DNA of 53,775 nucleotides, taken from assembly GCA_049999805.1 (NCBI GenBank), contig JBNGIO010006293.1, positions 214,166-267,940 on the forward strand, given 5' to 3'. Source of the stretch: Folioceros fuciformis (Eukaryota; Anthocerotophyta; Anthocerotopsida; Anthocerotales). Position 1 is the stretch's first letter, and every line of letters begins with the position of its first letter. Shown here piece after piece: positions 37,501 to 48,014 of this stretch. The notes below the pieces were generated by a model. The model ran no database searches and was not told the origin of the DNA. It was given only the letters and a program-made list of their open reading frames with translations. A program made the translations under genes and the position numbers.

Positions 37501-37628
37501 CCACAGAAAACAGGGTTTCAGCGAAACTCGAACACAAAGCACCGAGACACATCACAACATGCCGAAGACAGGAGACGCACAGCAAACAAAGCATTGCCTT
37601 CCTCTCACATACCCCGACGTTCAGCCAT
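31519..37628 (-). CDS. SAC9: SAC domain and WW domain phosphoinositide phosphatase, SAC9
   Basis: A plant-specific phosphatase that limits PtdIns(4,5)P2 at the plasma membrane and endocytic sites. Thirteen exons: 37613-37628, 36895-37478, 36658-36790, 35331-36553, 35140-35247, 34861-35031, 34530-34754, 33957-34424, 33048-33830, 32754-32945, 32233-32676, 31921-32160 and 31519-31800. They give 1622 residues (Arabidopsis SAC9 about 1630) with consistent phases. The SAC domain covers roughly residues 60-480 and carries the catalytic CADSLDRTN (C-x5-R) near residue 449. The WW domain LPPGWEKRTDG...TTWDHP is at about 502-532. The long C-terminal part keeps SEPCHASQLLLTVGHGADD, AAERDRALLS and a Cys-rich cluster. 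The second exon lacks an in-frame ATG; the 16-nt first exon (MAERR) with donor GTATGT supplies one. That exon and the exon 11 donor (alternatives 32232 or 9 bp upstream) are the least certain parts. Confidence 0.93.
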
Positions 37629-39548
37629 CAACACCGCAGCGGCTCGCTCTCCGCAGCTGCTGCCCTAGCGTTCACCGCCGAATCCACATCCAGCTCTCGG
37701 CTGCCAGGCAGATCGGAACTCCTGAAATTCAGAATTCCTTCATCCAACCAAGTCCTGGCCACAGTCCCCCGATCCGACCCAATGCTTCCACGCTCGATCA
37801 AGAAATCCGTATGCTGCACCTCAAGCAACCCCGGCCGTTCGGTGCACTTCCAAGCAGGTACCAAGCGATCGTTGCACTGAAAGATTGAAACAGCCCGCTT
37901 CCTTGCTCCCAATCACAGCCTGCATTGCGCGGATTAGCCGAAGCTGCCACAAGAATTGCCTTCGATTCTGCTCCGACATCACGGTCGCTTGCAGGCCTGC
38001 ACCCCTGATGAGACTACTACGCTCGTGCTCGGCGACTCCGCAACAGCGTTTCAAAGTCCCAAAGTGGTGTGCTCTTATAAGGTCCAGCCGACGGACATCT
38101 GGACATAATTAAATGAACACATGTACACAGGTACGTGGGACTGGACACACCAACATAGAAAAGGGAAGAGATAAATGGGTTCATCAACGGGAATTCCTCT
38201 TTGTTTGAACTAAACACACTCATTTCTCCATCATTGAATATGCAAAATCCTGGGGCCCGGCTTGCTGGAGATGGTGAGTCTTGTTCACAAGGTGTTGCTT
38301 GCATTGGAATCAAATACTGATCTTTAAGCTATGAGGCAATTTGGAAAGCCAACCTTGTGGACTCACATAAGTGTGTTGCATTTTATTTTATTTTCCTTTC
38401 CACATATGAAGTAGTATATTATTTTTTTGGTATATTATATTAAAATATATTACAATGAGATTTTCTCTATTTTTCAATAATACATCTAGACCCTCATACA
38501 ACTTATAAATTATGTTTGCCAAAGCCTTCTGTATAGACTGATAAAAGTATAGAACCAAAAGAAGGTCACTACTACTGAAGAAAGGAGGAGAGTCATGATA
38601 GAGCTTGAGGCACGCAAGGTCCAGCTAACCAAAGGAGAACACAGGTCAACATCAACTGGGACCACCAAAATTCTGTCCTCTTACATAGTCCTTGATTACA
38701 AGGTGCTACAGCAAACATAGTCCTTGATTTCAAGGCTGCTACAGCAAACATAGTCCTTGATTACAAGGCTGCTACAGNNNNNNNNNNCTGCTACAGCAAA
38801 CATAGTCCTTGATTACAAGGCTGCTACAGCAAACGAGAGTGACCAAAAGATTGTGCTGCCAATGTCTGTTGTTCCGAGGTTTGTTCAGCTACTAAGAGGT
38901 TATCTCACAAAAGGTATTAGAGTGCTGTCAGATAGGAATGGAATTGACAATCTACTAACCCTTGAGACTTACACCTACGAGCAGATAGGGATTGTGATGG
39001 TAAGACTGAACTGAATCAGATGGGGAGGAGGAGACTCTAATTTCATCACATTCTATAGTACATTGCAACATCTCAGATATGCCTCCCACTGTTTATGTAG
39101 TGAGTTTGAATAGACGATCTATAGATGCCCTCAATGGGCATGAATTGTGGGTGACAAGGACTTCCAAGGACTCCTTAAATTGAACTTACGCCTGAGTTTG
39201 TCCAGAACATGTGCATATGCAATGTTGCCAAAGGTACGAAGATAGAGAAATATATGGCTTAACACTTGTCCAAGCTTCGCACGGGTGGGAATCTCGAGCT
39301 ATGGAGCCCTTGAGGCCCCCTATTCACATAGGGAAGTTGGAGCTCAGAGGGCTGTGCAAAGGTTACAAGGGTTTGTTATTATTCGGTCTGGAGATTTAGC
39401 GCTGTGGGACCTTTATGCCCTAACGGGAATGATCGATTGGGAAAACACGTAGCGGCAAGCACCCGAAGGGAGGGGGGCAGTAAGTGGAAGTCGAAGAGGA
39501 CAAGCAGGAGCTGGCTGGGGCGTTGCTCACCTGAAGGCAAGGCTAGGC
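37629..39548. other. Intergenic region with AT-rich repeat island
   Basis: The first 500 bp should hold the SAC9 promoter and 5' UTR. From about 38.1 to 39.2 kb the DNA turns AT-rich, with a 33-bp tandem array and a 10-N gap. No gene or transposon protein is recognised. The part next to 39549 should carry the clathrin light chain promoter. Confidence 0.5.
38684..38833. repeat. 33-bp tandem repeat interrupted by a 10-N gap
   Basis: Units of CATAGTCCTTGATTACAAGG plus CTGCTACAGCAAA repeat about every 32-33 bp, with at least four copies visible. The N block at 38778-38787 falls inside the array, so the copy number is unknown and probably collapsed. Confidence 0.85.
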
Positions 39549-40847
39549 ATGGCAACCTTCGACGACGACGACGTGAGCTCAGGCCCGCAGCCCTTCGACT
39601 TGGGGTTTGATCCGCGGCTTCCTTCTGGACGCTTCGAATCCTTCAGGAGCACTCCAGATCGGTTCGCGGAGCAGACGGACGATCCTTTGGAGCCCGATGG
39701 CACGGACTCGCCGTTTGCAGGCAACAACGGGTTCGGCCATGACTACTCTGAACACTCCTACACCGCATTCGACGACGAGACTGCTCGTCAGCCTTCCTAC
39801 ACGGATTCCTTCCGAGCAGAGTCCCTGACGGACTTAAATGAAGGGCCCGACTTCTCCACCGACGAGCATCCTAATGGCAAGATCTTCCAGGCGTACGAGG
39901 GAGGCAACGGCCTGTACACCTTCGCGGAGGAGGACACCAAGCCGGCCAACAACGGAGCTGCTTTGCCTCCTCCGGAGCAGATGCAACCTGAGGAAGGTTT
40001 TGTGCTGCGGGAGTGGAAGCGGTGAGTGGAAGGAAGTTGTTTAAGCTTGCACATCATGCTTTTGCTTCAGATCTAAGTGTGGCCTGGGGTTGCGGGACTG
40101 ATCTGCCTCTGATCCGAGGATCGTGGAGTCGTGCGGGCACTTTTGGTGCGTTAGCTTAGGCTGTGCCGTGAGTGTGCGTGTTGTGTGCAGGCAAAATGCC
40201 CTTCGACTTGCCGAGAAAGAGATGAAGGAAAAGGAAGCGCTTGCCAGGATTGAGCGGGACGCAGCTGACTTCAAAGATGAGTTCTATGCCAAACGGAAGG
40301 CGAATAATGAAGCAGTTGCTAAGAGCAATCGTGAGAGGGAAAAGGTGTGTTTGGAAGTAGGGAATACAATGCGTGACAGATTGCTTTTCATTCTGGTGTC
40401 ATGTGGAACTCTGATGGTGACAACGTGTTTGTTCCGGTTTGCGAGTCCTCATGGTGTGACTGTGACTTACTTTATCCGGGATCTCATTCGCTCTGGTTTG
40501 CGGTGCAGGTCTTTCTCGTAAACCAGGAGAACTTTCATGCCAACGCTCACAAGAATTACTGGAAGGCCGTCGCAGAGCTTATACCAACGGAAGTTCCAAC
40601 GTTGGAAGGGAAATCACGGGGCAAGGATAAGGATAAGAAGAAACCGTCAGTTGTGATCAACCAGGGACCGAAGCCAGGGAAAGCCACTGATCTGACCAGG
40701 ATGCGTATGATCTTGATGAAGTTGAAGCACTCGCCGCCCAACCATATGAAGCCTCCACCACCACCAGCTCCAGCTGCGAATGGGGCTCCGGCGAACCCTC
40801 AAAGTGCTCCAGCAAATCCACAAGCGGCCCCAGCAGTCCCTGCCTAA
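39549..40847 (+). CDS. CLC: Clathrin light chain
   Basis: A regulatory subunit of the clathrin triskelion in endocytosis and trans-Golgi traffic. Three exons: 39549-40021, 40191-40344 and 40509-40847, giving 321 residues, within the plant range of about 258-340. The acidic N-terminal part contains [20 protein letters not shown] and the conserved [12 protein letters not shown] at the first junction. A charged helix ([18 protein letters not shown] ... FYAKRKAN) in exon 2 is the heavy-chain-binding coiled coil. Exon 3 gives [15 protein letters not shown], a Lys-rich stretch, the [12 protein letters not shown] motif, and a Pro/Ala/Asn tail. Junctions restore the motifs and phases. It is first of three plus-strand genes. 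Confidence 0.95.
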
Positions 40848-41608
40848 GCTTTTGTGTCATCTCTAGTCGTTTCGACAGCTGAGGTCCTGACGGCCTGCCT
40901 CACTCCTGGTTTGGATAGGGACGCAGTAACTTGTTGTTGCGGCCTGTGTGAGGCTGCGGCTGGCAGAGAGGCGGAGTCCCGAGTGATATCTTCTATCAGT
41001 TAGCTTTATGGCTTAGATTTGATCAGCTGGAGGAAGGGAAGAGGATCATCTGCGTCTCAAGAGACTCTTCTTCTGGCGTCCGATACGGACTGTGGAGAGT
41101 TCAGGATTCTTGTGTAGTTCGGGAGGATCATTCTTGTTGTAGCAAGCGTGTGTTTTTGTACTTAAGTTGTCGTGTAACCTCGGTAAAGTTTCGCATTTAT
41201 CGACGATCTCATCCGGATGTGCTCTTCTGGAGAACTTTAGAACGCGGTCCTTTTCATGCTGACTGGTCGCGCACGTAGCGCACCTCGTCATAGAAATCTT
41301 GGGGAGATCGAAGAACGCTCGCAAAGCGGTATGCAAGCTGATCCTTTCTGCGAACCTTCTTGCGATGAAGTTTACCCTGTCATCTCATTTAAGACGGAGT
41401 AAATTGGATGCTTGGGCACTGGAGGAAGAGAAAGCTTGGGAGCCCGGTGAGAGATGCGTGCTACGAACCTTGGTAAGCAGAGTATGCGAGTGTTCTTCTC
41501 CGTTAGCGGACGACAACATGGACAGCGTGATTGGCTTAACCAGCCCAACTGGCGCTCCGGATCTGGGTCTCGTTGGGTTCAGAGCTTCAGGCTGTAGATG
41601 CGGAAGGC
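40848..41608. other. Intergenic region between clathrin light chain and PPR gene
   Basis: Holds the clathrin light chain 3' UTR and the PPR gene 5' region. No additional gene is recognised. Confidence 0.55.
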
Positions 41609-44600
41609 ATGAGTGTTGCGCTTCAGCTGAAGAGTGGGCGACAGGGCCTCCTGTGGAGACAGAGGAATTTTGGTGGGATGTCGGACATCAAATTCATGGC
41701 TGAAGGACACCTATGGGGGGTGACGGATGAATCTGTGAGCCAGCTATGTCAGCAGGGGCAGCTTGCTGAAGCTGTGGAGGCTCTGGGAGTTCTGGTGCAG
41801 ACAAATTGTGGTGTTGCTCAGTCTGTATTTCGTGCAGTTATCAAAAAGTGTGAGATTCAGAGGAATCTGGTTGTGGGTCGCCTTGTCCATGCTCTTGTAG
41901 TGATGAAGGGGTATGAGTCGGACACGTTCTTGTGCAACCACATCATACGAATGTATGCTTCTCATGCCAGGTTGGCTGAAACGATGGATGTGATCTCTGT
42001 GGCTGCCAAGCCGGATGCCTTCATGTGGTCTTCCGTGATCTCTGCCCATGTTAACCACGGACAGGCTGAGCGGGCAGTACAGCTGTATCAGCAGATGCGA
42101 AGGTCAGGTGTGAAGCTGGATGGCCATGTGTTTGTGGCAGCCCTTCAGGCCTGTGCCAGGGGAGCAGACTTGAGTAGCGGGCAGCAGGTGCATGCTGATG
42201 TGTTGGCCAGTGGCTTGGAACCTAGTTTGTTCGTCTCTAATGCCCTGGTGGACATGTATGCAAAGTGTGGCAGCTTGGAGGATGCTCAGAGGGTGTTTGA
42301 TGGACTCGGTCGAAAAGACGTGGTGACCTGGACCTCGTTGATAGCAGGGTATGCGCAGCATGGCATGGGCCTCGAAGCTCTCTGTGTGTTCTGGGCTATG
42401 CAAGATGAAGGGATGGCTGCGCCGGATTCTGCCACGTTTGTGTGCCTCTTGCAGGCATGTGCAAGTTTGGGCACACCCGCTTTGGAGCACGTCAAGCAGC
42501 TTCATCAGAAAATTAGGGAACGAGGCCTGCAAGCCGATGTGTTCGTAGCCAGCAGTTTGGTGAACATGTACACGAAATGTGGCAGACTGGAGGATGCTCG
42601 AAGTGTGTTTGATGGACTTGGCCACAAAAATGTTGTCACTTGGAATGCTTTGATAGCAGGGTACTCCCAGCAAGGCATGGGCCAGGAAGCCCTTCATCTT
42701 CACAATGCTATGCAACAAGAAGGCGCTGTGGTACCTGATTCTGTGACTTTTCTGTGCCTTCTGCAGGCGTGTGCAAGTGTGGGCACCTCGGCTTTGGGCA
42801 AGGGGAAGCAGCTTCATTCGCAAATCAGAGAACGGGGGCTTGAGGCCGGTGTGCGTATGGCCAGTAGTCTGATAAACATGTACGCAAAGTGCGGCAGCCT
42901 GGAGGATGCTCGGGACGTATTTGATGGAGTTGGTCAAAAAAATGTGGTGGTATGGAATGCCATGATGGGTGGATATTCCCAGCAGGGCATGGGCCAGGAA
43001 GCCCTTGCTCTTTACTGGGTTATGCAAGAAGAAGGTGTTGTGGCGCCTGATGCTGTGACATTCGTGGGCCTACTCCAGGCGTGTGCGATGGAGGGCTCCC
43101 CAGCTTTGGAAACCGGGAAGCAGCTTCATGCACGGATTGTAGACGGAGGGTTCGAAGCCGACGTTTTCCTAGCTAACAGTTTGGTAAACATGTACTTGAG
43201 GTGTGGCAGCTTGGAAGATGCTCAGAGTGTGTTTAACGGACTTGGTCGAAAAAATGTGGTAACCTGGAATGCCATGATAGCAGGATACTCCCACCAGGGA
43301 ATGGGTCAGGAGTCCCTTAACCTTCACAGTGCTATGCAGGAAGATGGCAAGACCGCTCCTGATTCTGTCACGTTTCTATGCCTCCTGCAGGCGTGTGCAA
43401 GCGTGGGGACAGCAGCTTTGGAGAAGGGGAAGCAGCTCCATTCACAGATAAGAAACGGAGGACTTATGACCGATGTGTGTTTAGCCAACACCCTGGTGCA
43501 CATGTACGCAAAGTGTGGCAGCCTAGAAGACGCTCAAGGCATATTTGACGGACTCAGTCAGAAGTGTGTGGGAACGTGGGCCTCCCTGATAGCAGGATAT
43601 GCCCGGCAGGGCTTGGGCCAGGAAGCCCTTAGCCTTCACTCTTCTATGCAACAAGAAGGCATCGCAGCATCGGATTCTGCGACAATTCTATCCCTTCTAC
43701 GGGCATGTGCAAGTGTGGGCACTTCTGCTTTGGGGACTGGAAGGCAGCTTCATGCGCAAATCAGAGAACAAGGAGTGGGTACTGATGTCGTTTTAGCCAG
43801 CAGTTTGGTAAACATGTATGCGAAATGTGGCAGCCTAGAAGATGCTCAGAGCGTGTTCGACGGCCTTGGCGAAAAAAATGTGGTGACCTGGAGTGCCATG
43901 ATCGCTGGATATTCCCAGCAGGGCAGGGGCCGGGAAGCCCTTCGGCTCTATGAAGCTATGCAAGAAGAGGGTATCGTTCCACCTAATTCTGTGACCTATG
44001 TTTGCCTCCTGCAGGCATGTACAAGTTTGGGCACCATGGGATTGGAGATGGGAAAGCAGCTCCACACACAATCTACAGAACAAGGACTTGAAGCTGATGT
44101 GTTTCTAGCCAGCAGTTTGGTAACCATGTATGCAAAGTGCGGCACCCTAGAGGATGCTCGGGCCGTCTTTGATGGGCTTCCCCTCAAAGATGTAGGGACG
44201 TGGAATGCCATGATTGCAGGGTATTCCCAGCAGGGGATGGGGCAGGAGGCTCTCCGTCTTTACAGTGTTATGCAAAACGAGGGCATTGTGGCACCCGATT
44301 CTCTGACGTTTGTGTGCCTCGTGCAGGCATGTGCAAATGTCGCAGCCCTACACCTGGGCAGACGGCTACATGCACAGATCGAGGAACAAGGGCTTCACAC
44401 TGACGTGCTCGTAGCTGGCAGTTTGATCAACATGTATGGAAAGTCCGGTAGCATGGTTGACGCACAACAGGTGTTTGAGGCATTGCCAGGAAGGGATGAT
44501 GTTGCCTGCAATGCCCTGATTGCAGGCTACACACGTCACGGAGACAGTGAAATGGTCTTCGACTTGTTCGAGAGAATGAGAAGGGATGGCATACAGCCAA

Positions 44601-45145
44601 CTGCCATGACATTCCTCAGTCTTCTAACAGTATGCAATCACGTGGGTCTTGTCAGCAAGGGGCGGGAGTACTTCCAGGCTATGAGTGGAGAACATGACAT
44701 CGACCCCAGTGTGGAGCACTACACCTGCATGGTGGACCTCCTGGGTCGTGCAGGCCACTTGGACGAGGCACTAGCCTTCATCAAAACCATCCCTGTCCTG
44801 CCCAGTGCTGCAATTTGGCATGCCCTGCTAGGTGCTTGTCAGAAGTGGAACAGCGTAGAGATAGGACACCATGCTTTCCATCAAGCAGTGAAGCTGGACC
44901 AGAAGGATGCCTCCGCATATGTGTTGATGTCAAACATATACACCGGCGCCCAGATGTGGGAGCAGGCGCAGGAGATGCAGGCAAGGAGGAAAAGAATTGG
45001 CGCATGGAAGCAGCCAGGGCAGAGCTGGTGGACAGACCTCGACGGACTAGTGCATAGTTTCTTCGTTGGAGATGCCAGGCATCCCGAAAACGCAGTGTAC
45101 TCCAACAACTTGCTTCCAGAAGGAAGGACTTGGCTTATTATCTGA
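41609..45145 (+). CDS. PLS-class pentatricopeptide repeat protein, E type, no DYW domain
   Basis: PLS-class PPR proteins bind organellar RNA one base per repeat and mostly specify C-to-U editing sites. This is a single uninterrupted frame of 1178 residues from the ATG at 41609; the reading 12 codons upstream starts with TTG. The first 25 or so residues are basic and acid-poor (SVALQLKSGRQGLLWRQRN), which fits a mitochondrial presequence. Nine P-L-S rounds follow. Typical segments are S (NMYAKCGSLEDAQSVFDGL), P (VVTWNAMIAGYSQQGMGQEA) and L (LLQACASVGT...GKQLHSQI). Then come P2-L2-S2 and an E region (SAAIWHALLGACQKW ... YVLMSNIY ... SWWTDLDGLVHSFFVGDARHP). The protein stops soon after that, without the HxE and CxxC deaminase signatures of a DYW domain, so any editing would need a deaminase partner. 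The central seven units are exactly in register, as described separately. Confidence 0.95.
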   Translation: MSVALQLKSGRQGLLWRQRNFGGMSDIKFMAEGHLWGVTDESVSQLCQQGQLAEAVEALGVLVQTNCGVAQSVFRAVIKKCEIQRNLVVGRLVHALVVMKGYESDTFLCNHIIRMYASHARLAETMDVISVAAKPDAFMWSSVISAHVNHGQAERAVQLYQQMRRSGVKLDGHVFVAALQACARGADLSSGQQVHADVLASGLEPSLFVSNALVDMYAKCGSLEDAQRVFDGLGRKDVVTWTSLIAGYAQHGMGLEALCVFWAMQDEGMAAPDSATFVCLLQACASLGTPALEHVKQLHQKIRERGLQADVFVASSLVNMYTKCGRLEDARSVFDGLGHKNVVTWNALIAGYSQQGMGQEALHLHNAMQQEGAVVPDSVTFLCLLQACASVGTSALGKGKQLHSQIRERGLEAGVRMASSLINMYAKCGSLEDARDVFDGVGQKNVVVWNAMMGGYSQQGMGQEALALYWVMQEEGVVAPDAVTFVGLLQACAMEGSPALETGKQLHARIVDGGFEADVFLANSLVNMYLRCGSLEDAQSVFNGLGRKNVVTWNAMIAGYSHQGMGQESLNLHSAMQEDGKTAPDSVTFLCLLQACASVGTAALEKGKQLHSQIRNGGLMTDVCLANTLVHMYAKCGSLEDAQGIFDGLSQKCVGTWASLIAGYARQGLGQEALSLHSSMQQEGIAASDSATILSLLRACASVGTSALGTGRQLHAQIREQGVGTDVVLASSLVNMYAKCGSLEDAQSVFDGLGEKNVVTWSAMIAGYSQQGRGREALRLYEAMQEEGIVPPNSVTYVCLLQACTSLGTMGLEMGKQLHTQSTEQGLEADVFLASSLVTMYAKCGTLEDARAVFDGLPLKDVGTWNAMIAGYSQQGMGQEALRLYSVMQNEGIVAPDSLTFVCLVQACANVAALHLGRRLHAQIEEQGLHTDVLVAGSLINMYGKSGSMVDAQQVFEALPGRDDVACNALIAGYTRHGDSEMVFDLFERMRRDGIQPTAMTFLSLLTVCNHVGLVSKGREYFQAMSGEHDIDPSVEHYTCMVDLLGRAGHLDEALAFIKTIPVLPSAAIWHALLGACQKWNSVEIGHHAFHQAVKLDQKDASAYVLMSNIYTGAQMWEQAQEMQARRKRIGAWKQPGQSWWTDLDGLVHSFFVGDARHPENAVYSNNLLPEGRTWLII
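42220..44430 (+). repeat. Seven tandem 312-bp units inside the PPR gene
   Basis: The GGCATGGG-like segment of each unit recurs with its fourth base at 42365, 42677, 42989, 43301, 43613, 43925 and 44237. That is a constant step of 312 bp (104 codons) without one indel. The units are similar in DNA as well as protein, which implies fairly recent tandem duplication or gene conversion. Confidence 0.9.
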
Positions 45146-45540
45146 ACTGATCTCTGTGCTACCCTGCGGTTAGGTTAGACAACGAATACTACATCACAGA
45201 GGGAAAAAAGATGGTTTAAAAGAGGGCAACAGCCCGACGATGGGAGTAGCCCTAGCATCAAACATTTCAAACTCTGTACCAGCTCCTTGAAGAATCAGGA
45301 CCGACCACTGCCACTGTCGAAGAAGTCCTTCGGGTTAGAAGTAGATGAATTTTCTATCTCCTGCACTTCATTGTTCCAACAAAGAACAGTAGTACATAAA
45401 CATTCGTCAATAGACGAGTCTTTGGTGGAATATTCATTCTCGGTTAGACTAATTCGTTCATTTCGGAGTGAAGTTCGACCGGCACCTTTCATGTGACAGA
45501 GCATGAGCGGAGGCCGGCCGGCAGAGCCAGAGCTTCGGCT
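45146..45540. other. Short intergenic region, PPR to biotin synthase
   Basis: About 395 bp with no gene. It must hold the PPR 3' UTR and the promoter of the biotin synthase gene. Confidence 0.55.
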
Positions 45541-47353
45541 ATGGCGTTGCGACGCGCAGTGTTGGCGGCAGCGTCGGTGTCGGCGTCGGCGTCGGCGTCG
45601 CGCCTTTGCTCCGCGCGCGCTCGCTTCCTCTCCAGCTCCATAGTCTCTCTTTCTGCTGCACCTGGAGCTTCCGATGAGACTGTGAATTCACGGCGTGCCG
45701 GGCCTCCGCGCTTTTCAGCAGCCTTGTACGCCAGTCCGGGCGCAGCACCTGCAGCGTCCGCGTCCGCAGCTGCAGCTGCAGCCGCTGCGGAGCAGGCTGT
45801 GCGGGATGGCCCGCGCACGGATTGGACGCGGGAGGAGATTCAGGCCGTGTATGATTCGCCTCTGCTTGATCTCATCTTCCATGGGGTTAGTGAGTTGTTT
45901 GGATGCTGCTGCAGCGGCGCTGTCTGCATAGCGAAAACGAGGTCGGAATGTCCGATTTACAGGCGTAGTTTTCCGGTCTGGTGCAGGCGCAGGTGCACAG
46001 GCATGCACAAAAATTCAGAGAAGTGCAGCTGTGCACATTGCTGTCCATCAAGACCGGTGGTTGCTCCGAAGATTGTTCCTACTGTCCTCAGTCCTACCGG
46101 TATCAGACGGATGTGAAGGCTTCCAAGATGCTGGGAAAAGACGCTGTCATTGATGCTGCCCGGAAGGTACTTTGGTTTGGACTGTCTAGTTTGCTGGCTA
46201 ATGGAGGAAGGTTCTTTTCGTTTTTCTCCCTCTTCTGGCAGGAAGGTTTGCTGAGGCACGCCCTTCTGTAGGCTAAGGAGGCAGGTAGCACGAGGTTTTG
46301 CATGGGAGCTGCGTGGCGGGACACGACTGGCAGGAAGACGAACTTCAATCAAATCTTGCAATATGTCAAGGAAATTAGGTTGATAGTGTGCCTGCTGTCA
46401 TGGATGGAATGGTCGCCTGCATCGCGTCTCACGCGCCAGAGTTTTGCTGCGCTGTGGTCAGGGAAATGGGGCTGGAAGTGTGTTGTACGCTTGGCATGCT
46501 GGAAAAGGAGCAGGCTGAGCAACTGAAGACTGCTGGATTGACGGCTTACAACCACAATCTGGACACATCCCGAGAGTTCTATCCGAAAGTCATTTCAACA
46601 AGAAGCTATGATGAGCGCCTCCAGACTCTGGAGTTCGTCAGAGATGCAGGCATCAGCGTATGTTCTGGTGAGGTTTACTGCGCTTTCTGAGCTGTGACAC
46701 TGTTTTACTATGCAGGACAGTTTCAGGTTTGGCATTTTGCTGAAGAGGAAGTTCAGGCACTTATCTGTGGGGCAGACTTGAGGTTGCACTTGGCTCAGGG
46801 GCACTGGCAATGTTGTATGTTGTAGGGGGGATTCTGGGACTGGGTGAAGCAGCTGAAGATCGTGTTGGCCTACTGCACACTCTGGCAACTCTCCCGCAGC
46901 ATCCTGAAAGTGTCCCAATCAATGCGCTAGTTGCTGTAAAAGGCACACCTCTTGAGCATGAACAGGTTACTACTCCTCGCCTGTCTTTATTTATCTCCAG
47001 TTTAACTTTCTGCCTCATTCTCGTCCAACTATTCCCCTCCTTTGTTTTCACAGCCGGTGGAAATCTGGGATATGGTGCGCATGATCGCCACCGCACGGAT
47101 TGTGATGCCCAAAGCTATGGTGCGACTCTCTGCTGGGCGCATCAAGTTCTCTCAAGCAGAACAAGCTCTGTGTTTTATGGCTGGTGCCAATTCCATCTTC
47201 ACTGGGGAAAAGCTTCTTACCACGAAGAATAACGAGCTAGAGGCCGACCAGCACATGTTCAACGTTCTAGGCCTGATTCCTATGGCCCCTAATGTGGAGG
47301 CTGAGCTTCAACCTCAGGAAGGCACTGTGACTGCGGCGGTTGCAACGATGTAG
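45541..47353 (+). CDS. BIO2: Biotin synthase, mitochondrial
   Basis: A radical-SAM enzyme that inserts sulfur into dethiobiotin, the last step of biotin synthesis, in plant mitochondria. Six exons: 45541-45885, 45987-46166, 46272-46378, 46462-46667, 46826-46965 and 47054-47353. They give 425 residues with matching phases (Arabidopsis BIO2 about 378). The radical-SAM cysteines are in [13 protein letters not shown] (C141, C145, C148). Other family segments are [50 protein letters not shown] and MVRLSAGR. The N-terminus is Ala/Ser/Arg-rich, has almost no acidic residues before about 55, and fits a mitochondrial presequence. It is longer than usual because of SAS and Ala runs coded by GTCGGC- and GCAGCT-like simple repeats. 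Confidence 0.95.
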
Positions 47354-48014
47354 GTCAAGCTGCACCACTTCAGGCTGGAGTACGAAGGCTTAGAATAGAC
47401 CCTGAGGTTTTTTTCCTACTGGCAGTGACCAAGGAGGTGTTCATTCCAGGTCACTGTTGTTGGTCCTCTCCACCTACCGCGCTCCTAAGTTTCACCTACC
47501 ATATACCCTGGAAGTCCTTATGAGAAAGCGACACCCTCAGTCTCGTCAATTATGAGTCTCTTCCTCTCTTCGCTTCCGCTTGATCAGCTCGCCAAGAGGC
47601 TGTCACGCAATTGAGCATGAGGTACGGCAGGCCCAGTCAGGTTATAGCGAGCCACCCTCCCGCCTTTTTTCAGCTCCTTGCATCCTTCGTAGTTCGAATT
47701 ATAATCTAGGAAATATATGCCCTGGAACTTTGGGTTGCCCGCCGAACGACTAGTGGCGCTAAACCCCGCCAAGCATGAGCGAGCTGTTTTGCCGTTCCTT
47801 TCAAGGAACGTCCACTGCTTGGAAATACATACTGTACGTGCCACAAAGGTGGCTCCTCCTTAAATGAATACCAAACAAAAATCTCAGGAATTGCCTGGAA
47901 AGGACGTCTCTACACTGCGCGCTTGGCGCGAGCATTGCGTTTCTGCAGCCAGGGGGAAAACGGCGCAGAGGAATTTCAATGTTCCGCAACAAAGGGGGCC
48001 TATCGACTCTCTCT
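47354..48014. other. Tail-to-tail intergenic region (biotin synthase / SSRP1)
   Basis: Contains both 3' UTRs. No further gene is seen. Confidence 0.55.

Noticed and set aside
42104-43027. A 307-codon minus-strand frame inside the PPR gene
   Set aside because: Exact antisense of the repeated PPR units; the His/Ile/Leu pattern repeats with the same 312-bp period and comes from the sense codons.
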